Of a DNA stretch of 64,000 nucleotides, positions 51,401-59,049 are shown one piece after another. The stretch is taken from NCBI RefSeq assembly GCF_019393635.1, contig NC_057862.1, positions 91,082,159-91,146,158 of the forward strand. Direction: 5' to 3'. The DNA comes from Dromiciops gliroides. Taxonomy: Eukaryota; Chordata; Mammalia; Microbiotheria; Microbiotheriidae. The number at the start of each line of letters is the position of its first letter. The first letter of the stretch is position 1. The notes under the pieces are model-generated. The model had not been told where the DNA came from and ran no database searches. It worked only from the letters and a program-made list of their open reading frames with translations. Position numbers and translations under genes: made by a program.

Positions 51401-53249
51401 CTTGTCTTCCCTGCCCACCATTTTTAGGGGAACAGCTGGGAAGTTTCAGCCCATTTCTGAAGAAGTGTCAGGAACCTTCCTTGGCAGCTAAAGAAGCCAG
51501 GCCTTTTGAGGCCTCGAGCCAAATTTTGTGGCTCCGCAGAGTCCACCCAAACTTCTTTCAACATAATAGGCCTTAGCAACCCCTGTCTTTCTCTTCTAGC
51601 TTTTCTCCTATGCTCAGAAAGCTCCAGAGACCTACCAGGGTATGGCCCAGACATAATGAGCATTTTTAAAATCAGTGGTTTTTGCTTGTTCCACCCCATA
51701 CTAGAGACAGTTTTATTAAAGATCCTTTCATTAACAATGGAAATTTAAAAGTCAAACCATACAAGGACCAGAAAATATCAAGAAACTAGTTTTTTCCTTA
51801 AAATGCAGCTTAGTGTGCCCTTTTATCTTGTCAATTGATAACAAAAATGTTGTCTTAATGTAACATTTTTTCTGAACCAAATGTCACGCAGAAATCATAT
51901 ATTAGGTGTTTGAAGGAATCTTCTCTTCCCGTCTTTCCCTCCTCTTTTAGGATCTGTAGGGATTTGAGCTGGAAGAGTCTTTATCAAGTAGTCCAATCCA
52001 GCTCTTTCAGATGAGGAAACTGAGGGACACAGAACTTGAAGGCTTTGCCCAAGGTCACCCAGATAACTAAGGGGCAAAGCCTAGAATTCAAACCCAGTTC
52101 CTCTACCTCAGGCAGCTCTCTCATTAGCATCTCTATCTATGGACTTATTTACAATAGAAATGCCTCTCTTCGGGGAACCTTTGTTCAAACTGGGCAAGAG
52201 ACAAAACTTCTTAGGCAGCTTGCAAAAGAAGTAAAAGGAGGTAGCCAGCCACTACTCAACTGCTGTGTCTGCGTGTCTCCTGTGCTGAACGTTGTCCACT
52301 GTCTAACCTGCAGACACTGCAGAAGAATAAATCAGTTTTCCTTCTCTCTCGGGGCTCGAGTGGACTTAACCAACTTTAAATAAACATTACAGGGCTAAAG
52401 TATCAAATGATTTAGCGCACTGAGAAGAGCTGCAGTGCGTCAGAGACAAAAGGCAGCTCCTGCTGTCTACTTGGGGGGGCGGGGAGGGAAGGGGCTTGCC
52501 AATGAATGCCCTTTTCCACCTCCTGCCCTTCCCGGGCCAGCCCCGGTGCTCCATCCCCTTGACTCTCCCCGCCCCCAGGCAGTGACCTGACTAATCTATC
52601 TCCGTCTCCAGGCCCGACCTCTCTACCACTTGCCTATCCGCCCATGTCTTGTCCAGAACTCTCTACGGTCCTTCCCCCACGTCTGTCTCCTCCTTCCCTG
52701 CACTGCCACGCCGCTGGACAGAGTAACCTGTACCTCAGCAGGGTGCGCGCACGCACACGCACACACATTCACAGACGACCACCACCACCACCACCACCCA
52801 CCCGGCCTATCTCGATCCCCGCCCTACTGCCCCTCCTTTCAGCTCCCAACTTTCCCTGCACTGTGCAACACTCTCCCCAAAACAAACCAAAAGGGGAGAA
52901 GGGAGATCCACTCCCTACTCCTCGTCCCATCTCTAAAGACGCCCCTTCCCTGTCCTTTCAGCTTTCTCCTCCGAGTCCCCCTGCCCTCAAACGCTGCCTA
53001 GCCCGCGGTCGGCAAGGCCAGTGGGGGGAGGACGGGGAAGGCGGAAAGACCACTCACTCTGTGCCCCTCGGGGCTGACGCGCGGGTCGTTCCATGTAGTG
53101 GTCCGGTTGTTGTGATCCACGAAGAAAGGCCAACCAGTCTGTGGGTCGATTTTAATTTCCCAGCCTGGAGGCAAGGGGTCTCGTTCCCCGCCGTTGCCGC
53201 TGTTGCTGGTCGCCATCTGAACCATTGGAGAGTGAGTGGCCGCGCTCAT
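22522..53249 (-). CDS. BAG3: BAG3, BAG cochaperone 3 (complete four-exon coding region)
   Basis: Join of 53058-53249, 28807-29157, 27008-27412 and 22522-23334 on the minus strand; 64+117+135+270 = 586 residues, against 575 in human. BAG3 is a cytosolic nucleotide-exchange co-chaperone of HSP70/HSC70. It scaffolds small heat-shock proteins, 14-3-3/dynein and synaptopodin-2 in chaperone-assisted selective autophagy, notably at muscle Z-discs. Seen here in order: WW domain (about residues 24-57, W30 and W53), IPV motif (100-102), RSQS (135-138), RSQS (182-185), second IPV (222-224), degenerate IQV in exon 4, proline-rich region (about 370-420) and BAG domain (about 428-508). All introns are phase 0 with GT/AG ends. 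Start ATG has A at -3; stop is TAG. No frameshift or premature stop was seen. The match to human BAG3 in motif order and exon boundaries makes the identification secure. Confidence 0.97.
23335..27007 (-). other. BAG3 intron 3
   Basis: 3,673 bp, GT/AG. It holds MIR elements (about 23880-24060, 24185-24440, 24820-25055, 25710-25850, 26375-26640 and 26645-26860) and one young SINE (25874-26030). No other exon-like sequence was seen. Confidence 0.85.
25874..26030 (+). mobile_element. WSINE1/MON1-type SINE in BAG3 intron 3
   Basis: Full-length with a long A-tail. Perfect AATTAATGGATAGGG duplication. Confidence 0.92.
27008..27412 (-). CDS. BAG3: BAG3 exon 3 (second IPV motif, serine run)
   Basis: Encodes residues 182-316. 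Acceptor CTTTCAG precedes AGATCCCAG; donor is CAG|GTAGGG. The exon opens exactly on the second RSQS site (182-185), so both RSQS motifs are next to a splice junction or in neighbouring exons. Residues 190-198 are a serine run encoded by a TCC repeat. The second IPV motif is in [10 protein letters not shown] (IPV 222-224); P223 aligns with human P209, the myofibrillar myopathy site, and is present. SSREGSP and SSSPARV are arginine/serine stretches typical of the disordered middle of BAG3. No frame damage was seen. Confidence 0.97.
27413..28806 (-). other. BAG3 intron 2
   Basis: 1,394 bp, GT/AG. It contains an L1 3' remnant (27520-27810) and MIR pieces (27850-28130, 28275-28500). About 28500-28790 is unassigned, with no coding signal. 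Confidence 0.85.
27520..27810 (+). mobile_element. LINE-1 3' remnant
   Basis: Diverged copy of the same L1 3' region (TGCCCATCAACTGGAGAATAG, GAATGTAATGGAATA, AGCAGAACCAGGAAAACA), located in BAG3 intron 2 antisense to the gene. Confidence 0.75.
28807..29157 (-). CDS. BAG3: BAG3 exon 2 (first IPV motif, first RSQS site)
   Basis: Encodes residues 65-181. The acceptor is a pyrimidine-rich tract ending TTTTAG before GAAAGTC; the donor is GAG|GTAATT. It opens [10 protein letters not shown], close to the human exon 2 start. Residues 97-105 read [10 protein letters not shown], the IPV motif that docks the beta4/beta8 groove of HSPB8 and other small heat-shock proteins. RSQS at 135-138, followed by P, is the phosphoserine motif that family work links to 14-3-3gamma and dynein loading. 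[13 protein letters not shown] gives further SP/SxS phosphorylatable context. A short alanine run ([11 protein letters not shown]) sits near the end, as in human. Confidence 0.97.
31209..31817 (+). mobile_element. Solo LTR, 609 bp, 5-bp target duplication TGGGG
   Basis: Begins TGTTTTTTTTGG and ends GCCCTTACA (TGT...ACA). TGGGG occurs on both sides (31204-31208, 31818-31822). The body is GC-richer than the surrounding intron, with AATAAA at 31722-31727 near the 3' end as expected for an R region. It lies in BAG3 intron 1, antisense to the gene. No internal retroviral sequence adjoins it. Confidence 0.75.
32012..32163 (+). mobile_element. WSINE1/MON1-type SINE
   Basis: Somewhat diverged. GATAACAGCTATG-like flanks. 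Confidence 0.85.
32330..32718 (-). mobile_element. L2-type LINE remnant
   Basis: GGGAAAGGCTTAGAAATTGAGCTGGGTCCTG and following purine-rich text match the reverse-complement L2 body pattern also seen at 19270-19660. Confidence 0.4.
32734..33260 (+). mobile_element. Young 5'-truncated LINE-1 with probable 3' transduction
   Basis: Starts at TGCAATGGTACAGAAGAG (the same point as 5039 in the longer copy), carries the G-rich 3'UTR, and ends in a first poly(A) run (about 33175-33197). A further ~38 bases with AATAAAA then lead to a second poly(A) run ending at 33260. A 14-bp duplication AAGAAGATTCTGAA flanks the whole unit (32720-32733 and 33261-33274), so both poly(A) runs arrived in one insertion. 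Confidence 0.8.
32955..33018 (+). repeat. TATA/TGTG-rich microsatellite in L1 3'UTR
   Basis: TATATATGTGTGTGTATATATATATC-type tract, expanded relative to the same place in the 4384-5435 L1 copy. Confidence 0.85.
34305..35545 (+). mobile_element. Long L2-type LINE 3' segment in BAG3 intron 1
   Basis: Pyrimidine-rich 1.2-kb segment with L2 landmarks (GGTGGTTCTCCACTGCCTTT, AACCTGGCTCCAGTCTCC, GTAAACTCTCTGAGGGCAAGG) ending TAATAAATTCTTGTTAAACTG. It explains several pyrimidine-rich open frames here. Confidence 0.7.
35690..35960 (-). mobile_element. L2-type LINE 3' end
   Basis: CTCAACAAGTATTTTTTGAC, CAGGACACTGTGCTTGGGATAC and CTTGCCCTCATGGACTAG form the reverse-complement L2 3' end. Confidence 0.55.
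36199..36473. repeat. Compound palindromic AC-microsatellite region
   Basis: Contains (AC)12 at 36213-36236 and (AC)21 at 36386-36427 with a C-run after it. A perfect 34-bp inverted repeat has arms 36353-36386 and 36440-36473. A 12-bp perfect hairpin pairs 36277-36288 with 36298-36309. A 16-bp direct repeat TATGGAAAGAACAACA is at 36257-36272 and 36341-36356. An imperfect inverted pair is at 36199-36212 and 36311-36323. Confidence 0.95.
36478..36668 (+). mobile_element. Mar1-type SINE, head missing
   Basis: Begins within the CORE (CTGGGTTCAAATATGGCCTC) and ends with the tail GTTGGACACGACTGAAAAATGACTC. It directly abuts the palindromic microsatellite region, which may have removed its head. 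Confidence 0.7.
36821..36983 (+). mobile_element. WSINE1/MON1-type SINE
   Basis: Full-length with an (AAAAC)n tail. AATAGTTAG flanks. Confidence 0.88.
37325..37800 (+). mobile_element. Old LINE-1 3' remnant
   Basis: Diverged L1 3'UTR phrases: CATAGCAGCACTCCTGGTGATAG, TTGATTGGGGAATGCC and GCCAAAAGAACAATGTA. No reading frame is retained. Confidence 0.65.
38898..39036 (-). mobile_element. WSINE1/MON1-type SINE
   Basis: Full-length. Perfect CCTTATTTGAACTTT duplication. Confidence 0.9.
41627..41790 (+). mobile_element. WSINE1/MON1-type SINE
   Basis: Full-length, with the A-tail followed by (GA)n. GAATATATGT on both sides. Confidence 0.88.
42520..43080 (+). mobile_element. Old LINE-1 3' remnant with (TA/TG)n
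   Basis: Phrases such as GGAGGCAAAGAATTGGAAACTG, CTGGGGAATAGCTGA and AGTGAAGTGAGCAAGACC mark the L1 3' region. It ends in an A-rich tail at about 43072. A TA/TG microsatellite (42905-42977) sits inside. Confidence 0.7.
42905..42977 (+). repeat. (TA)n/(TG)n microsatellite
   Basis: Alternating purine/pyrimidine tract inside an old L1 3' end. Confidence 0.9.
43725..43880 (+). mobile_element. Short LINE-1 3'UTR remnant
   Basis: Resembles the later part of the copy at 37325-37800 (CAATAATATAAATGAAAAGT, AAGTAATGAAAAAACCAATGAAG). Heavily decayed. Confidence 0.45.
44318..44475 (+). mobile_element. WSINE1/MON1-type SINE with duplicated head
   Basis: CAGCTAGGTGG occurs twice within 20 bases (44321 and 44336 area), an internal head duplication. 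Diverged tail of C-runs. Confidence 0.8.
44690..44795 (+). mobile_element. Short LINE-1 3' remnant
   Basis: GATGATTGGGGAATGACTAAAC and GGAATATTACTGCAGCATAAAAG are L1 3' phrases. The fragment is cut on the right by a young SINE. Confidence 0.6.
44805..44965 (+). mobile_element. WSINE1/MON1-type SINE
   Basis: Full-length with an A/AAAG tail, cutting into an L1 remnant. Confidence 0.88.
46626..46776 (-). mobile_element. WSINE1/MON1-type SINE
   Basis: Full-length. CAGTAGCATCGTTTTC / CAGTAGCATGGTTTTC flanks. Confidence 0.9.
46869..47053 (+). mobile_element. WSINE1/MON1-type SINE flanked by (AAAAC)n on both ends
   Basis: AAACTGGAAAGCA duplication encloses an (AAAAC)n run, the SINE body (about 46898-47030) and a second (AAAAC)n tail. 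Confidence 0.85.
47075..47990 (+). mobile_element. LINE-1 ORF2 end and 3'UTR remnant
   Basis: Includes CATACATGGCAAAATAATTCTGATTA-type ORF2 tail sequence, CATATGAAAAAATGCTTC and CAAATGTTGGAAGGGCTG. A TATG/ACAC-rich microsatellite (47630-47705) precedes CCAATTGAGCAACGCATG and GGCAGAACCAGGAGAA. Multiple stops; not functional. Confidence 0.75.
47628..47705 (+). repeat. TATG/CACA-rich simple repeat
   Basis: Self-complementary run of TATGTATATACATATG and CACATACATATAGG-like units inside an L1 remnant. Confidence 0.8.
50802..50934 (+). mobile_element. WSINE1/MON1-type SINE
   Basis: Slightly shortened CORE. CTCAAGTGGG on both sides. Confidence 0.88.
53058..53249 (-). CDS. BAG3: BAG3 exon 1, coding part (WW domain)
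   Basis: Encodes residues 1-64, beginning MSAATHSPM as in mammalian BAG3. The WW domain runs from DPLPPGW (W30) to TTTWNDPR (W53), with the ligand-binding aromatics (GWPFFVDHN) and both signature tryptophans present. In the family this domain binds proline-rich PPxY-type partners such as synaptopodin-2 and LATS/AMOT proteins. The exon ends after codon AGA, followed by donor GTGAGT (53052-53057), phase 0. An insertion-rich linker (residues 12-22, SNSGNGGER) is slightly longer than the human one. The GC-rich context and CpGs differ sharply from the AT-rich introns. Confidence 0.97.
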
Positions 53250-53294
53250 GCTCAGCCGAAGGAGCGACTTCTGGTACTGCTGCTGTGGCGGCGG

Positions 53295-53312
53295 CTGCTG
53301 CTGCTGCTGCTG
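53295..53312 (-). repeat. (CAG)6 in the BAG3 5'UTR
   Basis: Six CTG units on the plus strand, so CAG in the transcript, within a longer imperfect CTG/CGG-rich stretch (53278-53345). It is upstream of the ATG and not translated in the BAG3 frame. Confidence 0.8.
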
Positions 53313-53545
53313 TGTCTGGGCTGCGACTGTCGCTGCTGTTGCTTGCTGGCGAGGCTGCTACTAACTGGGGCTGGGGCTGGGGCGGGGAGAGTGAACTGAT
53401 CAGGGTTGGGCTCGGCTGGGCTGCGCTGGGCGGGGGCTGGGGGGGAGGGTGAGGTTAAAGAGGCTGCGACTGAGTAGGGCTTACAGGAGTGTCCTTAAGT
53501 CTGCAGCCCAGCACCTTTATGAATTAATGGTGGCGTGACGTGAGA

Positions 53546-53570
53546 GGAAAGAGCTGGAAGTATCTGGAAA
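53546..53570 (+). promoter_or_regulatory. Heat-shock-element-like array in BAG3 promoter
   Basis: Five-base register GGAAA GAGCT GGAAG TATCT GGAAA. Units 1, 3 and 5 are perfect nGAAn. Unit 4 has two of three bases of nTTCn; unit 2 only the C. Units 3-5 form nGAAn-nATCn-nGAAn, one base off a canonical three-unit heat shock element. It lies about 25 bases upstream of the TATA-like box. BAG3 is a known HSF1 target in other mammals, so the position is functionally sensible; binding is inferred. Confidence 0.5.
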
Positions 53571-53641
53571 TAGCCCTCCTGGTGCAGAGAGGCACGGAGG
53601 AGATAAGGAGAGGCGCGAGATGGAGGAAGCAACTGGCCCGT

Positions 53642-53651
53642 AGAAACTTCT
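53642..53651 (+). promoter_or_regulatory. Perfect two-unit heat shock half-array AGAAACTTCT
   Basis: AGAAA CTTCT is a perfect head-to-head nGAAn-nTTCn pair. A third unit (GGTTC) does not fit the consensus. It lies about 70 bases beyond the longer array and could cooperate with it, but a ten-base match can arise by chance. Confidence 0.35.
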
Positions 53652-55454
53652 GGTTCCATCTGGCAGACTTGGCTGTGCCCCCTTTCCAGGATGCAGAGCT
53701 CCACCCTGAGTCATCGGCTATTATTGTGGCCCTTAGGCTGAGCCCTACGGCTCAGCGCTGCTTTGGCCCTCCCTTTTATTCGGAGAAAATCGCTTTCTTT
53801 TACCGGGCTGCTGTGGGCGCCCGTCCGCAAGTTGAGGGGGTGATGGCTGAAGGAAGTTTGGCCTTTTCAATAGCAATCCACCTCGTCCGACTGCTGGTCG
53901 AAAAAGAAATGTAACTGGGCATGCGGGTCTTTCTGTTGGACTCTTTTTAAAAAGAGAACATAGCAAGGGGATGCCCAAAATGACAGCGTTTGAACTGGAT
54001 GTTTGTATGATCGAAGCGTTCCCAGGACCTACCTCCTGTGCCGGGTACTGAGGGTGCATTTTTCGCTTTCCATTTCTTATGGTTTTTTCCGTCTTCAGCA
54101 GGATTACGATTGAGAGCAAACAATTGAGATTGAGAGCGTCCGGTTCCTACCTGTAGTTTATGTTTTTAAATCTCATCCTTAGTAGATTGAGTTTTTTGAG
54201 TAAGAAATGTTAAACGTGCTACACGGAGTAGTTCTGCTTGAGTTCTATACCCCAGTCATGGGAAATCAGACCTTACATTATTTAACCCAAAGAGAATGAG
54301 TTTTATAACTCTGAAACAAGTGCATTCTCAAGAAGAAAGAATATATTTCCATCAATTCAAGTTTTTCCCCTACTTTTTTCACCCACTCTCACTAATTGTC
54401 TGTTTTTACATTACAGGTTTTTCACGACATGTCCCTGAACCACACCACTCCCTAACCTTTGTGACAAAGAACAGTTAAGCAAAACTAACCACTGTGGTGT
54501 CCATTCTGGACAGCTACAGAACATTCCATACCCACCGTAGGCCCTTCTCCTCAGATCAGAGGGAGAATTTCCTTATTTTTTTCTCTGAGTCAAGATTGTT
54601 CAATATAATTAAATACAAAGCACTGAACTTCATTTTTCAATGAACCATTTTAAAGGGGGGAAATTATCTTTATTTTTTAAGATGATTGCCTGTAAACAAA
54701 ATAAATATTGAATTAAAAGTTCCAAAGCAGAAATATAAATCTTGATGTCTATCTGTGAAGAGGGAAACAAGGTCAAGTAGTAATCTTTTCATTAACTTCA
54801 AGATGGAAGCCTTTAGACATCATTAATTTCATGAAAATTTTATGTCCAGACTGGAAAAAGGGTTGGAATGGTTCAATTACCTAGAATTTCAAATCCTGTT
54901 AGATCATTCTTCACCTAAACTCAGAGTCTAATTTTCCAACCTCCAGGTTAGAGGCTGAGACAGCACAATCATATTAACCCAAAGAAGAAAGCCCTGCCAA
55001 GCTTTACAGTCCAGGAATCAATGTTACATTCTCACCAGCAGTGGGGTATTTCAGTGGTCACTCTGATCCCATACTCCCCAGTTCTCCTGGACATACTGGA
55101 CATGGTCTGTGGCATGTCTTCCAATCATACAAGGTTGCCTGACACAGCACCACAGCAGCTGGCTCTCTGGAAAATTCTATATTTAGTTCATAGAGCTGTC
55201 CATACAATTTAAATGTTGAATTTACATATTTAATTTATATGCTTGACATCTGCCCACAGACTATTATGTATTATACATTCTTATAGAGCAGGTACTGCTT
55301 CCCTCTTACTCTATTCAGGATGAATACTGAACATCCAAGTCTATCCACCATAATTTTATTCCAACCCTTGCTGAATTCCTAAAATATGATTATACTTGAC
55401 CTACTGATACTATAAACACCTGATTGATTTAATATCTCTATTTTCCCAGGCCAC

Positions 55455-57225
55455 TGCATCATAGATTCAGAGATGGAAAGAACCTTAGAGATCATCTAGA
55501 TACCCTCATTTTACCAGATGAGGAAATGGTCCAAGAGAGGCTAAATTGACTTACCTAAGGTCACACAGATATTAAGTGGGAGAGAGAGGTGTCCTCCTAT
55601 ATCTATTTCTTTTCTTTCTTTCTTTCTTTTTTTTTTTGGTGAGGCAATTGGGGTTAAGTGACTTGCCCAGGGTCACACAGCTAGTAAGTGTTAAGTGTCT
55701 AAGGCTGGATTTGAACTCAGGTTCTCCTGAATCCAGCACTGGTGCTCTATCTACCTCGCCACCTAGCTGCCCAGTCCTACATCTATTTCATCTAAAATTG
55801 TGAGGTCATAAGAGGCCATGTAGGCTTATTATGGACCATAATTCTTATGACAATGCCTCACATAGCACCAATTAGATTTTTGACAAATGAATGCAGTTGA
55901 AGATGATTTTCAATTCTATACAGCACAATGCTATCTTATATAAGGTAAGCCTACATACAGTCAAGCACTGTGTCCCAGGAATAGTCAAGAAACATTTCAT
56001 GTTATAAATAATCAACCAAGTAAATTTTTTATTAAATGACTATGTGCAGGAGGACATTGTCCTAGGCACTGAGGGTGGGGGAGAAAGCATACAAATAAGT
56101 TTAAAACATGGTCTTTTCTCTCAAGGAATTTATAATTTCAAAGATGATAGTAATGTCATGGAAAGAACATTATTTTAAGGGTCAAGAAACCTGGATTAAA
56201 AAACCCCAATTCCACCTCCATTAGTTAGGATCGTAACCTCACTTGTATTATCTACCATTAGCTAAAATAGTTCTAATTCTATCTACCAGCTATGACTTTG
56301 AGTAAGTGATTTCACCTCAGTGGGCCTCATATTTTCTTATCTGTAAAATGAAGGTATTAAATAAATTGTATGACTTCTGAGGTACCTTCTAGCTCTAAAA
56401 TTCTGTGGATTTTTGGTTAAGAGAAAGCATATAAATTATGATTAATGATAATCCACAAGAGGTCCATGATCTAGTTGCAGAGACAAAACATAAACTTAAA
56501 AAGTTGAATTAATTTTTTTTGTTCCTACCTGTGATTTCATCAAGGTATCTAGTTTCCACCTGATACAGATCAGCCTCTTATCATCTTATCATCACCTTAG
56601 GACCCAAGAGGTTATTATTTGCCTATGATTATACAGCTGTTAACACAGGTAGTATGTGTCAGAAGTAGAATTTGAACCCAAATCTTCCTGACTCCAAGAC
56701 TAACCCTCTATCCTTTGTCTCACTGCCCCTCTAGACACTGGTACAGGTATTAAATAACAGTACTATATCACAGTACAAGAAATGTCATAAAGGATGTGAC
56801 TGTTAATTGCTAAATCATTATTTAGGTCAAAGGAAAGTGATGTCATTGTGAGACTGAATGGTCTAGGAAGGCTTAGAGAAGGGACTGGGTTCATTTTGCC
56901 CCTTTGTAAGGGTAATTCAAAATGAATTTTAAATTCTTGTATGTCTTTCCCTGCTGAATACAGTTGATATTGTAACTAGTTTTGTTTTGCATTGGGGGTG
57001 GGGATAGGGGGTTTGGACCTGTGATTTCATCAGCTTAGGAATCTCCTCCAAAAATGTGTATCTGCCACTTGTCAGTAACATACAGTCTTAGGGAGTTTCC
57101 TGGGGCACTGAGTTAAGATAGTGACTTGCCCATGATCTCCACATCTAGCATATGTCAGAGGCAGGTCTATAACTCAGGTTGTCTCTGCTCCCAAGACTAT
57201 CCTCTACATCTTGTGCCTCTCAAGT
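55455..57225. repeat. MIR-type ancient SINEs upstream of BAG3 (list)
   Basis: Minus: 55455-55585, 56525-56735, 57015-57225 (the last two begin ACCTGTGATTTCATCA, a marsupial MIR-like subtype). Plus: 56155-56410. Confidence 0.6.
55610..55773 (-). mobile_element. WSINE1/MON1-type SINE
   Basis: Full-length with a (TTTC)n/poly(T) tail. TCCTATATCTATTTC / TCCTACATCTATTTC flanks. Confidence 0.9.
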
Positions 57226-58373
57226 TTTTAGTAGTTTTTGCAATTAATTAACAAAATGTTGAAGTCTGTAAAGTTGTTATGATTTAAACCTCATAGGCAT
57301 TGTCTTTTACAGGCCCTTGCAGACATTCTTTGCTAGAGCTGAGCTGTGAAGGTTTTGAGCCATCCCAGTTATATAGTACAGAGGACTGTGGATTCAGATT
57401 GGTATGTTTGAAGCCAAGGGCATGTAGGCTTCCATGGCTTCTTCAATTAAATAACCCGAAGCCATGATGAATAAGTGTGGCCTCTGGTAATGTTATTCTG
57501 GGTAACTTTTATAGGGCTAATAAGATAATGCCACCTTTGTCCCTGGTGCCTATGACTTAAAGCCTAAACAAGAACAATAATTGCCCACTAAGAAAAAGAA
57601 TGAAAGGACCCACTCAATTCCTAAGGGCAGCATTCCTCAGAGCTCTGGACAGTTGAGGTCTTGGCTCAGGCACAGATTTCCCCATCAATCTTTGTCCCTG
57701 TTCTTGGGTCTGAATGATAGACATACTTACTCTGCAGTACTTCAAAGCAAGGTGTTTTTTTGGGTGTGAGTCCTGTCTCCATCACCACCAATCACAACCC
57801 CCTTTACTCCCTTGCAGATAGTCTTTGTGAGTTGCAGTGGCTAAAAAAATCATCACCTGGTAACCACTTAGCTCTCTGGGCTTAGCTAACCTCACTTTGG
57901 ACAAGAGGCACTCAGACTCATGCCATGGTCTACCTGGTACTGAAAGACTTCATTGGACAATTATATAGATCTCTTCTTAAGAGAACCAAGAATCAAGGGC
58001 TAGTCTGCAAGACTGTAGCTCATAAGGAAGACAAGGAGAGCCCTGTTTTTTCATCTAGACAAGACAATTACAATAGCACTTATTCCAGGACCACAAACAC
58101 AGTGATTACTAGTTCATAATGATTGTGGTAAAAGGGTGATGGGTGTTTGTGTGTGTGTAAAAAACAATTTCCTCTGTGAGTTTATCTCATAACAGATTCA
58201 GAGTGTGCCTAAAATCACCTAATCCAACACCCTCATTGTGGGAGGCGGTGGAAACTATTTTTCAAGGGGAACAAGCTTTTTACTAAACTTAAGAGACCAG
58301 TTTCACAGAAGAGACTGCTATGAAAAATTATAAAAACAACTTTATTATAAATAACCCACAAGACTAACAATCT

Positions 58374-58523
58374 TGTTTGGTTTTTTGCAGGGCATTGAGG
58401 GTTAAGTGACTTGCCCAGGGTTACACAGCTAGTAAGTGTCAAGTGTCTGAGGCCAGATTTGAACTCAGGTCCTCCTGAATCCAGGGCTGGTGTTTTATCC
58501 ACTGTGACACCTAGCTGCCCCCC
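58374..58523 (-). mobile_element. WSINE1/MON1-type SINE
   Basis: Full-length. Perfect AGACTAACAATCTT duplication. Confidence 0.92.
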
Positions 58524-59049
58524 AGACTAACAATCTTATGGCATCACTTAAGTACACTGTAGACAAGTTGTTGAGCTTTAAACATCACCTTAAAAACTCT
58601 TACTCTAAAGGATGTAATCCATTTGTATGGGACATAGGAATTGGCAGGACGGTCAGTTCTCTGTTATATCTGCTAATGGGAGGGGACAAGAAGCAAAGAA
58701 TAAAAAAAACATAACTCTAAAACCACTTTTATGCAATTTTGGAATGCTCCCAGAGACTAACACTCAAGTACATGTGCCCCACCCTCACCCCACCCCCTTC
58801 TTTCCTACCTCCTATTTTCTTGTCCAAGATTGGCAGCTTACCAACAGGCAGCTAAAAGGGAAGGAAGATAGTAGGGAGAAGGGAAGGGAAAGTAAATCTC
58901 TTCAAATATAGGAAATTATGATTCTGTAACTGATAGGAGGCTGAAAATACCATGTGCCTAAGGATCTGGTGATAAATATGCTCTAAAAATTCAGCTAAGA
59001 AGAATAGACAAAATTGAACAGGTGGGATTTATGTTCCAATACTCATTTT

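Larger units (their letters stand above)
29840..52125. repeat. MIR-type ancient SINEs in BAG3 intron 1 (list)
   Basis: Plus: 33760-33945, 38100-38315, 39080-39240, 40905-41130, 41420-41600, 48870-49025, 49335-49520. Minus: 29840-30030, 34180-34300, 37100-37290, 40570-40760, 42225-42510, 50655-50780, 51950-52125. The 37100 copy has the marsupial-type phrase GGGAAGCTCCCTGGGGCACT. Confidence 0.6.
29158..53057 (-). other. BAG3 intron 1
   Basis: 23,900 bp, donor GTGAGT and acceptor TTTTAG. It carries repeats itemised separately. Stretches where I recognise little or no repeat: about 29160-29830, 30030-31200, 38320-38880, 39700-40560, 45200-46600, 48000-48860, 49530-50650 and 50950-52940. These are AT-rich until about 52.4 kb, where GC rises toward exon 1. 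No additional coding exon could be supported. Confidence 0.85.
53250..53720 (-). promoter_or_regulatory. BAG3: BAG3 5'UTR and proximal promoter
   Basis: Immediately upstream of the BAG3 ATG. Seen by eye: GGGGCGGGG (53379-53387) and further G/C boxes near 53428; a TATA-like CATAAAGG on the minus strand (53514-53521); CRE-like TGACGTGA (53536-53543); and a perfect AP-1 site TGAGTCA (53707-53713). With the TATA-like box, transcription would start near 53485-53490 and give a 5'UTR of about 240 bases, similar in scale to human. The start site is inferred, not seen. CpG-rich genes often start at several points, so the TATA-like box may not be used. Confidence 0.6.
52980..53900. other. CpG-rich island over BAG3 promoter and exon 1
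   Basis: This block is much richer in G+C and CpG than the flanking AT-rich DNA and is free of SINE and LINE insertions. It covers the splice donor, exon 1, 5'UTR and proximal promoter. Limits were judged by eye from CpG frequency. Confidence 0.7.

Noticed and set aside
51258..51748. Cluster of overlapping frames on both strands at about 51.3-51.7 kb
   Set aside because: Frames conflict with one another, contain no recognised domain and lack splice or codon-bias support; treated as chance within intron 1.
52644..53399. 251-codon plus-strand frame antisense to BAG3 exon 1
   Set aside because: It is the shadow of the GC-rich exon and 5'UTR on the opposite strand: low-complexity Pro/Arg/Leu runs and no recognisable protein.
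53540..53914. 124-codon frame on the plus strand, divergent from BAG3
   Set aside because: It overlaps the BAG3 promoter motifs, has no recognisable domain, and long chance frames are common in GC-rich islands. A divergent noncoding transcript is possible but not shown.
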